Part shown: in pieces, positions 7,460 to 15,516 of the stretch | Layout of the letters: every line of letters starts with the position of its first letter | How positions within the stretch are numbered: the first letter of the stretch is position 1 | NCBI GenBank assembly: GCA_023412765.1 | Contig: JAEZBX010000104.1 | Coordinates: forward strand, 1-25,725 | Origin: Bacteroidota bacterium | GTDB taxonomy: Bacteria > Bacteroidota > Bacteroidia > Cytophagales > Cyclobacteriaceae | Reading direction: 5' to 3' | Length of the DNA: 25,725 bases | Notes under the pieces: generated by a model | The model's input: the letters and a program-made list of their open reading frames with translations, nothing else | Databases searched by the model: none | What the model was told of the DNA's origin: nothing | Position numbers and translations under genes: made by a program

Positions 7460-9973
7460 ATGTCTACGACATATCCGGTTCAAAAGGTCATTGGTGAACT
7501 TTCCCGTACACTCGAGCATCATTCAATCGTTATTCTTCAGGCGCCACCTGGCGCTGGTAAAAGCACAGTAGTACCTCTCCTCCTTTTGGACGAGCCATGG
7601 TTACAATCAAAAAAGATTGTAATGCTGGAGCCACGTCGGCTCGCAGCAAAATCAGTCGCCGTACGCATGGCAACTTTACTGAAAGAAGAGATCGGAAAGA
7701 CAATAGGTTATCGGGTGAGGTTCGAAAGTGCTGTAAGCCACAATACCCGCTGTGAAGTTGTAACTGAAGGCATTCTTACCCGGACCATGCAGTCGGATAA
7801 TTCACTGGAGGGAATTGGACTCGTCATCTTCGATGAATTTCACGAGCGCAGTTTGCAGGCAGACCTTGCGTTAGCGCTGTGTCTGCAGGTGCAACAAATT
7901 CTCCGAACTGACCTGCGCATTTTGATAATGTCCGCTACTCTTGATGGCGAGAAAATATCATCTCAGCTTGGTAACGCCCCCATCGTAACCACAGCTGGTA
8001 AACAATATCCTGTCTCCTTGCGCTATGTCCCGATGGAGAAGGACGCACCAATCCCGCCGTCAGTCGCGCGTGTAATAAAGAAAGCAATAAATGAACAAAA
8101 TGGTGACATCCTTGCCTTCTTGCCTGGCACTGGAGCCATCCATCGCGTTTCTGAAATACTCGAAAGTGAAAATATTCCAGCGGATATATGTCCGTTATAC
8201 GGAGATCTACCGTTCCGGAAACAACAGGAAGCAATCTTACCCAACACAGCAGGTAGACGCAAAGTTGTATTATCCACTTCGATCGCTGAGACATCCCTGA
8301 CCATAGAAGGTATAACTACCGTTGTTGACAGCGGCCAATCGCGAGTACCGCGCTTTGATCCTAAAAGCGGACTTACCAGGTTGGAAACTGTGCGCGTAAC
8401 AAAAGATGCAGCCGATCAAAGAGCCGGCCGAGCGGGCCGATTAGGTCCAGGAACGTGTTATCGGTTGTGGGCTGAATCGGCGAATCATACCTTACAGGCT
8501 ACCCGCCAGCCGGAAATTTTGGAGGCTGACCTGGCGCCACTCTACCTGGAACTCGCCAATTGGGGAATAGAAGATGCGAGAGAACTTTCGTGGATAACAG
8601 CTCCACCGGCCGGTGCCCTCAATCAGGCGAAGGAGTTGCTGAGTCAGTTAAATGCCCTATCGGAAAATAAGATTACGCGGAAAGGTAAAGAGATGCTGCG
8701 CCTTCCAACACATCCTCGGCTTGCGCACATGTTGTTAGAAGCTGTCGCATTTGACATAAACTCAGGTTCATCAGGTGAAAGGTTTTTTCTTGCACTTGCA
8801 ACTGATGTTGCATCCGTGATAGAAGAGCGTGACCCTCTTGCAAAGGAAACGAGTGTGGACCTGTCACTGAGAATTGAAGAACTTCGCAAATGGCGGAAGG
8901 GTGAGCGAGTGAATGCAGACCGTGGCGTTCTTGAACGAATTGAGCGGCTAGCCGCATCGTGGCGAAAGTTGTTCAAGATCAAAGAAGACAATGCAACACC
9001 ATTGGATACAGATATTGGAAAACTGCTCGCCCAAGCATATCCTGATCGTATTGCAAATCGAATCGAAAAGCATGGAACTCGCTATAAGATCCTAAACGGC
9101 CGGGTTGCCAGGCTGCCTGACCATGATTTACTCGCAAGTAGATCATGGCTGGTTATTGCTCAAATCGACAGTGGAGCCGGCGAAGGAAAGATTTTTTCAG
9201 CCGCACCATTAGTCGAAGAGGATGTAGCCCACCTGGCAATAGAGAAAGAGTCGATAACGTGGGACCCTGATAAAGGTATCCAGGGATCAGTCGACAAGCG
9301 TGTTGGAAACTTGGTTTTGTCCAGTAGACCGATCGTGAATATCCCCCTTGAGCAACGCACGCAAGTCCTGGTACAAGCTTTACGATCAGAAGGACTAAAA
9401 TTGCTTCCCTTGAAAGATGAGCATCGAGTTTGGCAGGCGCGGGTAATGAGCTTACGGCGGTGGAGGCCGGAGGAATCATGGCCCGATGTTAGTGATGAAA
9501 ATTTATTGCGTACAGTAGAGGAATGGTTAACCCCCTTTCTTGGTGAAGTATATAAGCCATCCGATTTTCAACGGTTGAATATGCATCAGATACTTTCGAC
9601 CTTGTTGCCGTGGGAACTGAGCAGCAAGCTTGATAAGTTGGCGCCTGCGGGTATCGTTGTGCCGAGCGGTTCTACGATCCGGATCAACTACGCGATCTCC
9701 CGTGAAACTCCTACGTTGGAAGTGAGACTTCAAGAGATGTTTGGCCTTTTGGAAACACCCACTATTAACGAGGGAAGAACCAAAGTAATGCTGCACCTTC
9801 TCTCACCAGGATACAAACCAGTACAGGTTACACAAGACCTAAAAAGCTTTTGGCAGACTACGTATCACGAAGTCCGGAAGGAACTGCGGATGCGATATCC
9901 CAAACATTCGTGGCCGGAAGATCCGTGGACTGCGCAAGCCGTCAGAGGAGCCAAAAGAAGGAATAGGGGATAA
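7460..9973 (+). CDS. hrpB: ATP-dependent helicase HrpB
   Basis: DEAH/RHA-type superfamily 2 helicase of the HrpB family, a cytoplasmic NTP-dependent RNA helicase whose physiological substrate is poorly defined. At 837 residues it has the standard length. Visible motifs: Walker A APPGAGKST (28-36), motif II DEFH (125-128, a normal variant of DEAH in HrpB), motif III SAT (158-160), motif V region STSIAETSLTIEGIT, and motif VI QRAGRAGR (320-327). The helicase-associated domain follows and the C-terminal half matches the HrpB-specific region (for example GKIFSAAPLVEEDVA and the final RYPKHSWPEDPW). The last codons and the stop lie inside a piece of heptamer repeat (9958-9976), giving a slightly idiosyncratic basic tail KRRNRG. 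Start ATG 7460 is eight residues before the first conserved helix. Confidence 0.96.
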   Translation: MSTTYPVQKVIGELSRTLEHHSIVILQAPPGAGKSTVVPLLLLDEPWLQSKKIVMLEPRRLAAKSVAVRMATLLKEEIGKTIGYRVRFESAVSHNTRCEVVTEGILTRTMQSDNSLEGIGLVIFDEFHERSLQADLALALCLQVQQILRTDLRILIMSATLDGEKISSQLGNAPIVTTAGKQYPVSLRYVPMEKDAPIPPSVARVIKKAINEQNGDILAFLPGTGAIHRVSEILESENIPADICPLYGDLPFRKQQEAILPNTAGRRKVVLSTSIAETSLTIEGITTVVDSGQSRVPRFDPKSGLTRLETVRVTKDAADQRAGRAGRLGPGTCYRLWAESANHTLQATRQPEILEADLAPLYLELANWGIEDARELSWITAPPAGALNQAKELLSQLNALSENKITRKGKEMLRLPTHPRLAHMLLEAVAFDINSGSSGERFFLALATDVASVIEERDPLAKETSVDLSLRIEELRKWRKGERVNADRGVLERIERLAASWRKLFKIKEDNATPLDTDIGKLLAQAYPDRIANRIEKHGTRYKILNGRVARLPDHDLLASRSWLVIAQIDSGAGEGKIFSAAPLVEEDVAHLAIEKESITWDPDKGIQGSVDKRVGNLVLSSRPIVNIPLEQRTQVLVQALRSEGLKLLPLKDEHRVWQARVMSLRRWRPEESWPDVSDENLLRTVEEWLTPFLGEVYKPSDFQRLNMHQILSTLLPWELSSKLDKLAPAGIVVPSGSTIRINYAISRETPTLEVRLQEMFGLLETPTINEGRTKVMLHLLSPGYKPVQVTQDLKSFWQTTYHEVRKELRMRYPKHSWPEDPWTAQAVRGAKRRNRG

Positions 9974-9976
9974 GGG
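9958..9976. repeat. Half copy of the heptamer repeat overlapping the hrpB stop
   Basis: The run AAGGAATAGGGGATAAGGG matches the unit structure of the inverted repeats at 6377-6440 and 24747-24845, but no complementary arm follows. It is followed by GTGCGCG; the centre of the 24.7-kb copy holds GTGCGCA. The repeat supplies the last hrpB codons and its TAA. Short, so chance similarity is possible. Confidence 0.5.
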
Positions 9977-10481
9977 TGCGCGTCCCTACCATTAGCTTTC
10001 CATCGCTTCCTGTGTTCCGACCTTCACAACTTTTCATGATATGATAATGTAACATTATGTGAAATTGTCCTAACCCCTTCAGGGTTGAGTCCATTCAACC
10101 CATCATACCCCGGGTACAGCCAGGGTTTCACCCTGCTGCACCCGGGGCTATTCACATTCAAGTACCTTCGGACTTGTCGCAGAAGCAAATTGGGTCTTTG
10201 AAACTTAATGAAGGGGCATAGGCACTTAGTAGGAATAACGTATATTCTCTTGCCTGCTTGGTTACGAATAGCAACGCACTTGAGAGCGGGATAGAGTTTG
10301 ATATATAATTGTAAAAAACTTTCGGGTCTTCGCTCCGAATCCCGAAGGGTATTCAATGTGAATAGCCCCGGGTGACGCTGGGGTGAAACCCCAAAGCGGA
10401 ACCCGGGGTTAACACACAAACGAAGCCAAACCCCGGATGGGGTTGACGACTCAACTCGTCATCAAGGTGCCGGAACAATTG
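9974..10481. other. Gene-free region largely occupied by a REPIN-like element
   Basis: This 508-base stretch lies between the convergent hrpB (+) and uracil-DNA glycosylase (-) genes. Bases 10063-10481 are explained by the inverted-repeat element described separately. The 9977-10062 part holds a near-perfect palindrome ATAATGT-A-ACATTAT (10044-10058) and nothing else I can name. An open frame on the minus strand across 10024-10419 is best explained as a by-product of the repeat arms. Confidence 0.7.
10063..10481. repeat. Large imperfect inverted repeat (REPIN/MITE-like element)
   Basis: Two arms, left 10063-10171 and right 10342-10481, are reverse complements of each other over most of their length and flank a unique centre of about 170 bases. 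The core is exact over 19 bases: 10140-10158 (ACCCGGGGCTATTCACATT) is the reverse complement of 10355-10373. Each arm also folds on itself: CCCCGGGT (10108-10115) pairs with ACCCGGGG (10140-10147) around an inner GGGTTTCACCC stem, and the right arm has the equivalent. The outer tips also match (AATTGTCC on the left; AATTGTTCC on the reverse of the right), as does an internal GTTGAGTC..TCAACC hairpin. The right arm carries about 24 extra bases. Two palindromic units in head-to-head orientation is the layout of a REP doublet (REPIN). No RAYT transposase is present here. Confidence 0.8.
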
Positions 10482-11165
10482 TCATAATATATTTAGTCCT
10501 GCTGTAAGCTTAATTACATAATCATTGACGTAGTCCGACATCTTCTTCCTCCTATACTGCATTATGAATCGCGGATGAGCCAGGGGAATGATTTTATCAA
10601 AAAAGCGTAAGTCTTCGTTTAGCTTTTTTAGGTACTTGAAATTCTCTCCCTCGCCGAGGCAAAAACATGTATCTCGATTTATGCCAAACGAAAGTTGTTG
10701 CCTCATCGAGTCTATAATAAAATCGTTAAGCGCAGATTTCAATTCCTTTACATCATAATAATTCAAGTTTTTTCCTCCCTTAGTAAAACCTAAAGGACTT
10801 ATTGCGCTGAAATAGAACTTTCCATAAAAGAGTTCAGTTCCACCAAACGCGTCGATCATGTGATAAATGAAGTCTGCTGAGAGCTCAGTCTTTTTCTTAA
10901 ACGGGTTGCTGATGCCGCAGCGCTCCTCTAACTTGTGAGGATCAGTAAACGGGACACCCGTAATACCTCCACCATGCCGTCCCGGGTTGATTCCAATGAT
11001 CATGGTGCGAGAGGAGTTATCGCTGTAAAACTTTTTATAAAATTGCGAACAATAGTGAAAGGACATCTCATCAGCATAAGGATCGAGAACAACTACATCG
11101 TCCGGAAGAGTTTCGGCAATCCGGAGATTCTTGTAAAAGTGCAATACATGGTCGGCAAATGTCAT
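10482..11165 (-). CDS. SMUG2-like uracil-DNA glycosylase (DUF4918 family)
   Basis: Probable uracil-DNA glycosylase of the SMUG2/DUF4918 branch, which removes uracil or oxidised pyrimidines from DNA to start base excision repair in the cytoplasm. The 227-residue length is typical. Motif 1 GINPG (58-62) followed by RHGGGITGVPFTDP supplies the catalytic and backbone contacts, and the C-terminal HPRFIMQYR (His197-Pro198) is the leucine-loop motif. Its ATG overlaps the stop of the upstream helicase gene by four bases (ATGA, 11162-11165), pointing to translational coupling. Its own stop lies directly against the outer tip of the REPIN-like element, which may act as a 3' boundary or stabiliser. Substrate range cannot be read from the sequence. 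Confidence 0.88.
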   Translation of the reverse strand: MTFADHVLHFYKNLRIAETLPDDVVVLDPYADEMSFHYCSQFYKKFYSDNSSRTMIIGINPGRHGGGITGVPFTDPHKLEERCGISNPFKKKTELSADFIYHMIDAFGGTELFYGKFYFSAISPLGFTKGGKNLNYYDVKELKSALNDFIIDSMRQQLSFGINRDTCFCLGEGENFKYLKKLNEDLRFFDKIIPLAHPRFIMQYRRKKMSDYVNDYVIKLTAGLNIL

Positions 11166-13081
11166 GAGGTAATAAATTCAAAGGCGCTCTTATAAAAACC
11201 ACCGTTCTGGATGTAATCCAGCAACTGGTTATAGAAAGGGTGTGATCCCAACGTGGCGCTATCTCCGACCATAAGAAGCTTCTTCTTTGCACGAGTCATT
11301 GCCACATTTGTTCTACGAATATCACCAAGAAAACCAACTTCACTTTTTTCGTTGCTCCTTACAAAACTGATAGCGATTACATCGCGTTCCTGTCCCTGAA
11401 AAGCATCCACCGTATTTATATTGATGAGATGACGCAACGGTTCCATTATCCCTGATGCATCCGCTAATTTATTCAGATAATCAACCTGTGCCCTATAAGG
11501 CGTTATTATGCCAAGAGAGATTTTCTCATCAACCCAAATATTTTCGCTTATACGATTAATAAGTGATTCTACCTGATGAATAAGAAGTCGTGCTTCCTCT
11601 TCGTTGTATCGGCTTAGCGTCTCAGGATCCTGTGATTCGTTGTAGCCGCAGCCCGCAGTATCAATGAACTCAACGGGAAGCTCATTTTCATTAAGCACAC
11701 CTGATCGTACGGAATCATGAGCAATCAATTCATCTTTATAGAAATACCCTGAAGAAAATTTCATAATGTTTTCATTCATCCGATACTGAACTTTCAACAT
11801 TTCTGACATCTGTGGATGGCGCCGAATACCTTTTTCAAAAAGTGTTGTTGCAAGGCCTGCTCGTGCGGCTTCAATTGACTTGATGGTTGGCGGCAGTTGC
11901 TGATGATCACCTGCGAATATCACCCGATCAGCTCTCAGTATAGGAATCCAGCACGCAGGTTCGAGAGCCTGGGCAGCCTCATCTATGAATGCAGTCAGAA
12001 ATTTCTTACCACGCATTACAGGATGCGAAGCTCCTACAAGTGTCGAACATATCACCTGCATTGACTGCAGCAGATCATTGATAATATAAAACTCGAGCAT
12101 ATCCGCATCCGCCTTTAACGCCTTGCTTTCCTGCATTAAAAGTTTGCGTTGTTGTCTTTCCTCATATCCAAAATTCCGTTTGTATTTGAGCGCCGCGCTC
12201 CGAACCTGCTCCATTTTCTTTCGAAGCGCTCGCAGCTCGCGATAACTTGGATGATCAGCTATCCTCGCATCTAACGTTTTACTTAGCGACTGTTCGGTGA
12301 CTCGCGCCGGGTGCCCTATACGCAATACACTCAGTCCCTGGTCCGTTAATTTATCAGCAAGTAGATCGACTGCAGCATTGCTCGGTGCACAAACAAGAAC
12401 TTGCTTTTCGACCTTCACAGTGTAACCAATGGCGTGTACCAAAGTCGTAGTTTTTCCAGTTCCAGGTGGCCCGTGAATGAATCCAACATCCCGCGCAGAA
12501 ACGATTTTTTCCAATGCTTTAAGCTGGCTAGGATTCAGGTCAACATCAATTGGTGAAGACGATTCTCTTGATTCTGCTTGTTCGTTCCCTAACAAAATCT
12601 CTCTTATTTCAGCAATCCTCCCATCTTCTGCTTTGATAACTTCCTTAAGGGCAAATTCCATTTCGCGATAGCTCATCTCATCGAACATCACATCGACTCC
12701 AAGGTGCGTATCATCAATCCAGTCAGGTAATTCATCGCTGTTCAATGTTATAACCATCGTGTTATCACGTACGTAATTGATCACACCATTAACATGATCC
12801 TTTTCAGGTTTGCCAGAAGAATTGGAAAAAAAGCTTACTGACTTCCCACTCTGGAAGGCGTGCGGTTGGTCAAGATGTGTAATTCGATCGACTTCGACGA
12901 TGAGGCGTTCACCGGTTCCGATATAGTCACGTTTCAACTTAACCGGATACCATGTTACACCTTCTGCTGTTCTTTGTTGAAGTGATCGAAGCAGTACTTT
13001 TTGCCTGTAATATTCCAGATCCGCCTGCCGCTCAATCTTAATGAGCTCAAATGTTTTTTGTAGTTGTTCCCGTGATGACAT
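11162..13081 (-). CDS. Upf1/IGHMBP2-like superfamily 1 DNA/RNA helicase
   Basis: A 639-residue SF1B helicase of the Upf1/IGHMBP2 (SMUBP2) type: an N-terminal beta-barrel region (about 40-140), then a split RecA-like core. Motifs: Q-region LNPSQLKAL, Walker A GPPGTGKT (204-211), motif II DEAAQ (367-371), motif III GDHQQLPPT, motif IV/V region NTVDAFQGQERDVIAISFVR, and motif VI NVAMTRAKKKLLMVGD. These enzymes usually move 5' to 3' on single-stranded nucleic acid; the bacterial members have no settled role. It sits between the patatin-like gene (53 bases upstream) and the uracil-DNA glycosylase gene (four-base overlap), so the three probably form one transcript. ATG 13081 is followed by a charged helical leader usual for the family. 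Confidence 0.92.
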   Translation of the reverse strand: MSSREQLQKTFELIKIERQADLEYYRQKVLLRSLQQRTAEGVTWYPVKLKRDYIGTGERLIVEVDRITHLDQPHAFQSGKSVSFFSNSSGKPEKDHVNGVINYVRDNTMVITLNSDELPDWIDDTHLGVDVMFDEMSYREMEFALKEVIKAEDGRIAEIREILLGNEQAESRESSSPIDVDLNPSQLKALEKIVSARDVGFIHGPPGTGKTTTLVHAIGYTVKVEKQVLVCAPSNAAVDLLADKLTDQGLSVLRIGHPARVTEQSLSKTLDARIADHPSYRELRALRKKMEQVRSAALKYKRNFGYEERQQRKLLMQESKALKADADMLEFYIINDLLQSMQVICSTLVGASHPVMRGKKFLTAFIDEAAQALEPACWIPILRADRVIFAGDHQQLPPTIKSIEAARAGLATTLFEKGIRRHPQMSEMLKVQYRMNENIMKFSSGYFYKDELIAHDSVRSGVLNENELPVEFIDTAGCGYNESQDPETLSRYNEEEARLLIHQVESLINRISENIWVDEKISLGIITPYRAQVDYLNKLADASGIMEPLRHLININTVDAFQGQERDVIAISFVRSNEKSEVGFLGDIRRTNVAMTRAKKKLLMVGDSATLGSHPFYNQLLDYIQNGGFYKSAFEFITS

Positions 13082-13134
13082 GGAACCGGCAAAGATAGCG
13101 CTAAAGTGGAAACTTCCCTTGGCAGCTCAGACTT

Positions 13135-15414
13135 CTATTCGAGCAATGATTTTAACCTCTTAAGTTCTTCCTGATTACCGCGCGAATTGATTGATGTAAT
13201 GATGCCGTATTTTTCACGGGTAGTCAAGCGCCAGCTTAAAGATGCACGAGGATTGTTTACCCGAAGGCTGTCCATTTTGTTCAGGATTGGAACGTAACTT
13301 TCCAATTCGTACTGCAGATCGATACGGTCAATATCCACATTTAGCCATGACTTAGCGTGATTGATCTGCATATCACTATTAATATCCTGAAAGTTCTCAA
13401 AATTATTGTAGACGTTGGTAATAGGCTGCGTAATAGCGTCGATTATGTTTTGCTTTACATTAGGCGCGATATCTCCAAGCTTGGGTGAATCACGAATGGA
13501 AACAAAGATTACACCCGAAGTATTTTCATTGATCCAGTCCTTGAATGCATATGCAAAGCGTATCGCGTCCGATAGACCGAAATTATCTGAAATCCCGGCA
13601 TCCATTATCTGGATTGCAGGATTACTAGGCAATGATGTATTCGGCGTGATATATGGGAATGTAGCGGTCATACGCAAAGCGGAAAGGAAGCGGAGATCCT
13701 CACCGTTCTGATCTTCAAATAAAGAGATAAAATCGACACCGCTGAATTTCGTTAACTCATAATCGGGAAACGATGAAATATCATAATTCATGAACGACAC
13801 GGGCCGGGCACCGATATACAATTTGCGTCCATCGTTTACAATTGTTGGCGAGAGGATCATCATCGGAATAATGCCTTTCAATTCAGCGCTGTCATACGCT
13901 TTGATCGGCTTATCCAATGTGCGGTTCGTTATAAGATTAAGCTGTTCTTCGAAGGTATAAGCTCTGTCTTTGTAGTAGTAGTTGCCGTCGTATTCAAATT
14001 TTGTAAATCCCACAAAGAGATCATTTGCCATCAAGCTAAAAATGATGGGGTTCAGATTATCGGTCGATATGAGTTGGCGATGCAAATTAGCATAGGGCTG
14101 AACATTCTTTCCCTGGCGTTCGCGAAGGATCAGTTCACGAAAATAACTTGCACCAATAAGGCCTCCCGACGCTCCCGTGATCAAAACGCTGTTGTTCATC
14201 AGCCCTCCATCGGTCAGGCTATCCGCAGTTTGAAGCGACGTAAGTGCCCAAAGAGCAGCACGCTTTCCGCCACCACTAACACAAAGGAACACTATTGGTG
14301 GTTTTTTATCTCCTTGAAATTTGGCTTTCCAGCTGTCCAACATTACCCGGGTTGTGGCTCGATCGCGCTCGAGGTGAGCAGAATCGTTTAAGGCGGCAAT
14401 GGTCGAAGGAGAATATTCGACAGGTGGCACTTGATAGTTTAAGCCGAATGCCTCATATCGTCGTATAAAATATTCTTCGCCAATAAGATGGTTAAGGATC
14501 AAAAAAAGTATAAGCGCACTTGTCGTAGCCCAGCCCCCGAACCAGTAGGAAAAGGCGCCGGAAAGCATCACAAAGATTGTCAGATAGATGATAAAGGTTG
14601 ATGCCGCTGGAAGCTGAAATACAGGGTGGTCTTTAAAAATTCCGAGAACCAAAACAAAAACAAAAATAAATAACTCGATCAATACAAGATTGAGGTGATT
14701 TTGATCGAATACATGAAGTATCTGGGCCTTGTTATAGATCTTCGTGTCCTTGACATTCTTAAATCGCAGATCATAATCAAGATAATTGTCGACGCGCACC
14801 TGTTTCTTCCGAACGATGTCGAGTTTTTTCATCACGTTCCGGCGCGTCGCCCTAACGTTGGTTTTCAGTTTCACATCGATTTGACCAACTACATATTTGA
14901 AGATATCATTGTTCGTAAACCAGAAATAAATTGACAGTATACTGGTCATCACAAAATAGCCGGTAATCAGTCCCCCTACATTCAACGCAACGTCGGCCCT
15001 GGTGGAATACTCATTGTTGAATTGAAACTTAATGATCTGAAAAATATACGTAACGAGAAAAGCCACCGGGATTACGCTGTTATTGATAACAAACTTTGTA
15101 AATGGTTTTGGCATCGAACCGATAAAGGAGAACCTGTGTCCATCGGTAATGTAACACGTGATATGGAAGGCTGTTGTAAAGCCACCGGTTGCCATTCCAA
15201 GAATAAAGAAGCTGCGAAAGTTGACCTTATGAAGATATTCAGGGTCAAGGAACAGGTAAGGAATTCCCATGTATTTGCCGAAACTGCCGCTGACCAGGGC
15301 AAATAGGATGAACCAGCACAACATCAACACCAAATTGCGTTGAAAATTGTTCAGTAAAAGTTGAACGGGGAAAGAATAAGCTATCTTACGATATAAAAAA
15401 TAAAGTTTTCGCAT
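13135..15414 (-). CDS. Membrane-anchored patatin-like phospholipase
   Basis: A 759-residue protein with about seven TM segments in the N-terminal half (approximately 28-47, 68-89, 108-129, 143-166, 243-260, 273-293 and 295-311) and a patatin-like acyl hydrolase domain from about residue 373. Catalytic features are intact: oxyanion-hole motif SGGGKRA (380-386), nucleophile elbow GASGG with Ser416, and dyad motif DAG with Asp605. Patatin domains cleave acyl chains from phospholipids or other lipid esters; here the domain should face the cytoplasm if the TM count is odd and the N-terminus is outside, but topology is uncertain. It is the first gene of the likely unit leading to the SF1 helicase and UDG, and is divergent from the AddA-like gene. 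The fusion to a polytopic membrane domain is the distinguishing feature. Confidence 0.85.
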   Translation of the reverse strand: MRKLYFLYRKIAYSFPVQLLLNNFQRNLVLMLCWFILFALVSGSFGKYMGIPYLFLDPEYLHKVNFRSFFILGMATGGFTTAFHITCYITDGHRFSFIGSMPKPFTKFVINNSVIPVAFLVTYIFQIIKFQFNNEYSTRADVALNVGGLITGYFVMTSILSIYFWFTNNDIFKYVVGQIDVKLKTNVRATRRNVMKKLDIVRKKQVRVDNYLDYDLRFKNVKDTKIYNKAQILHVFDQNHLNLVLIELFIFVFVLVLGIFKDHPVFQLPAASTFIIYLTIFVMLSGAFSYWFGGWATTSALILFLILNHLIGEEYFIRRYEAFGLNYQVPPVEYSPSTIAALNDSAHLERDRATTRVMLDSWKAKFQGDKKPPIVFLCVSGGGKRAALWALTSLQTADSLTDGGLMNNSVLITGASGGLIGASYFRELILRERQGKNVQPYANLHRQLISTDNLNPIIFSLMANDLFVGFTKFEYDGNYYYKDRAYTFEEQLNLITNRTLDKPIKAYDSAELKGIIPMMILSPTIVNDGRKLYIGARPVSFMNYDISSFPDYELTKFSGVDFISLFEDQNGEDLRFLSALRMTATFPYITPNTSLPSNPAIQIMDAGISDNFGLSDAIRFAYAFKDWINENTSGVIFVSIRDSPKLGDIAPNVKQNIIDAITQPITNVYNNFENFQDINSDMQINHAKSWLNVDIDRIDLQYELESYVPILNKMDSLRVNNPRASLSWRLTTREKYGIITSINSRGNQEELKRLKSLLE

Positions 15415-15516
15415 AGCTACCTCTACTCAAGGTATGAAATTTATGATTGAAATTAAGACCGTGTAAATGACATGTATTTTATTTTGTGAGAATTCTTAAT
15501 TCTAAATACAACGCAT
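15415..15516. promoter_or_regulatory. Divergent intergenic region with probable promoters
   Basis: About 100 A+T-rich bases between the divergent patatin-like (-) and AddA-like (+) genes, so both promoters should be here or just inside the genes. The run TATTTTATTTTG (15475-15486) is one base short of the Bacteroidota -7 element TAnnTTTG for the + direction; the -33 TTG match upstream is not at the expected distance. An in-frame ATG at 15472 is followed after five codons by TGA (15487-15489), so it cannot start the + gene. Confidence 0.3.

Noticed and set aside
7820..7845. HrpB motif II reads DEFH instead of DEAH, considered as a defect
   Set aside because: A bulky residue at this position is a normal variant in HrpB-type helicases; all other motifs are intact.
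10024..10419. 131-residue open frame on the minus strand across the REPIN-like element
   Set aside because: Its ends are translations of the repeat arms (VNPGFRFG..PGLFTLN and SPGCSRVKPWLYPG), it has no domain or signal, and the arms' inverted symmetry explains the open frame. Kept as a repeat.
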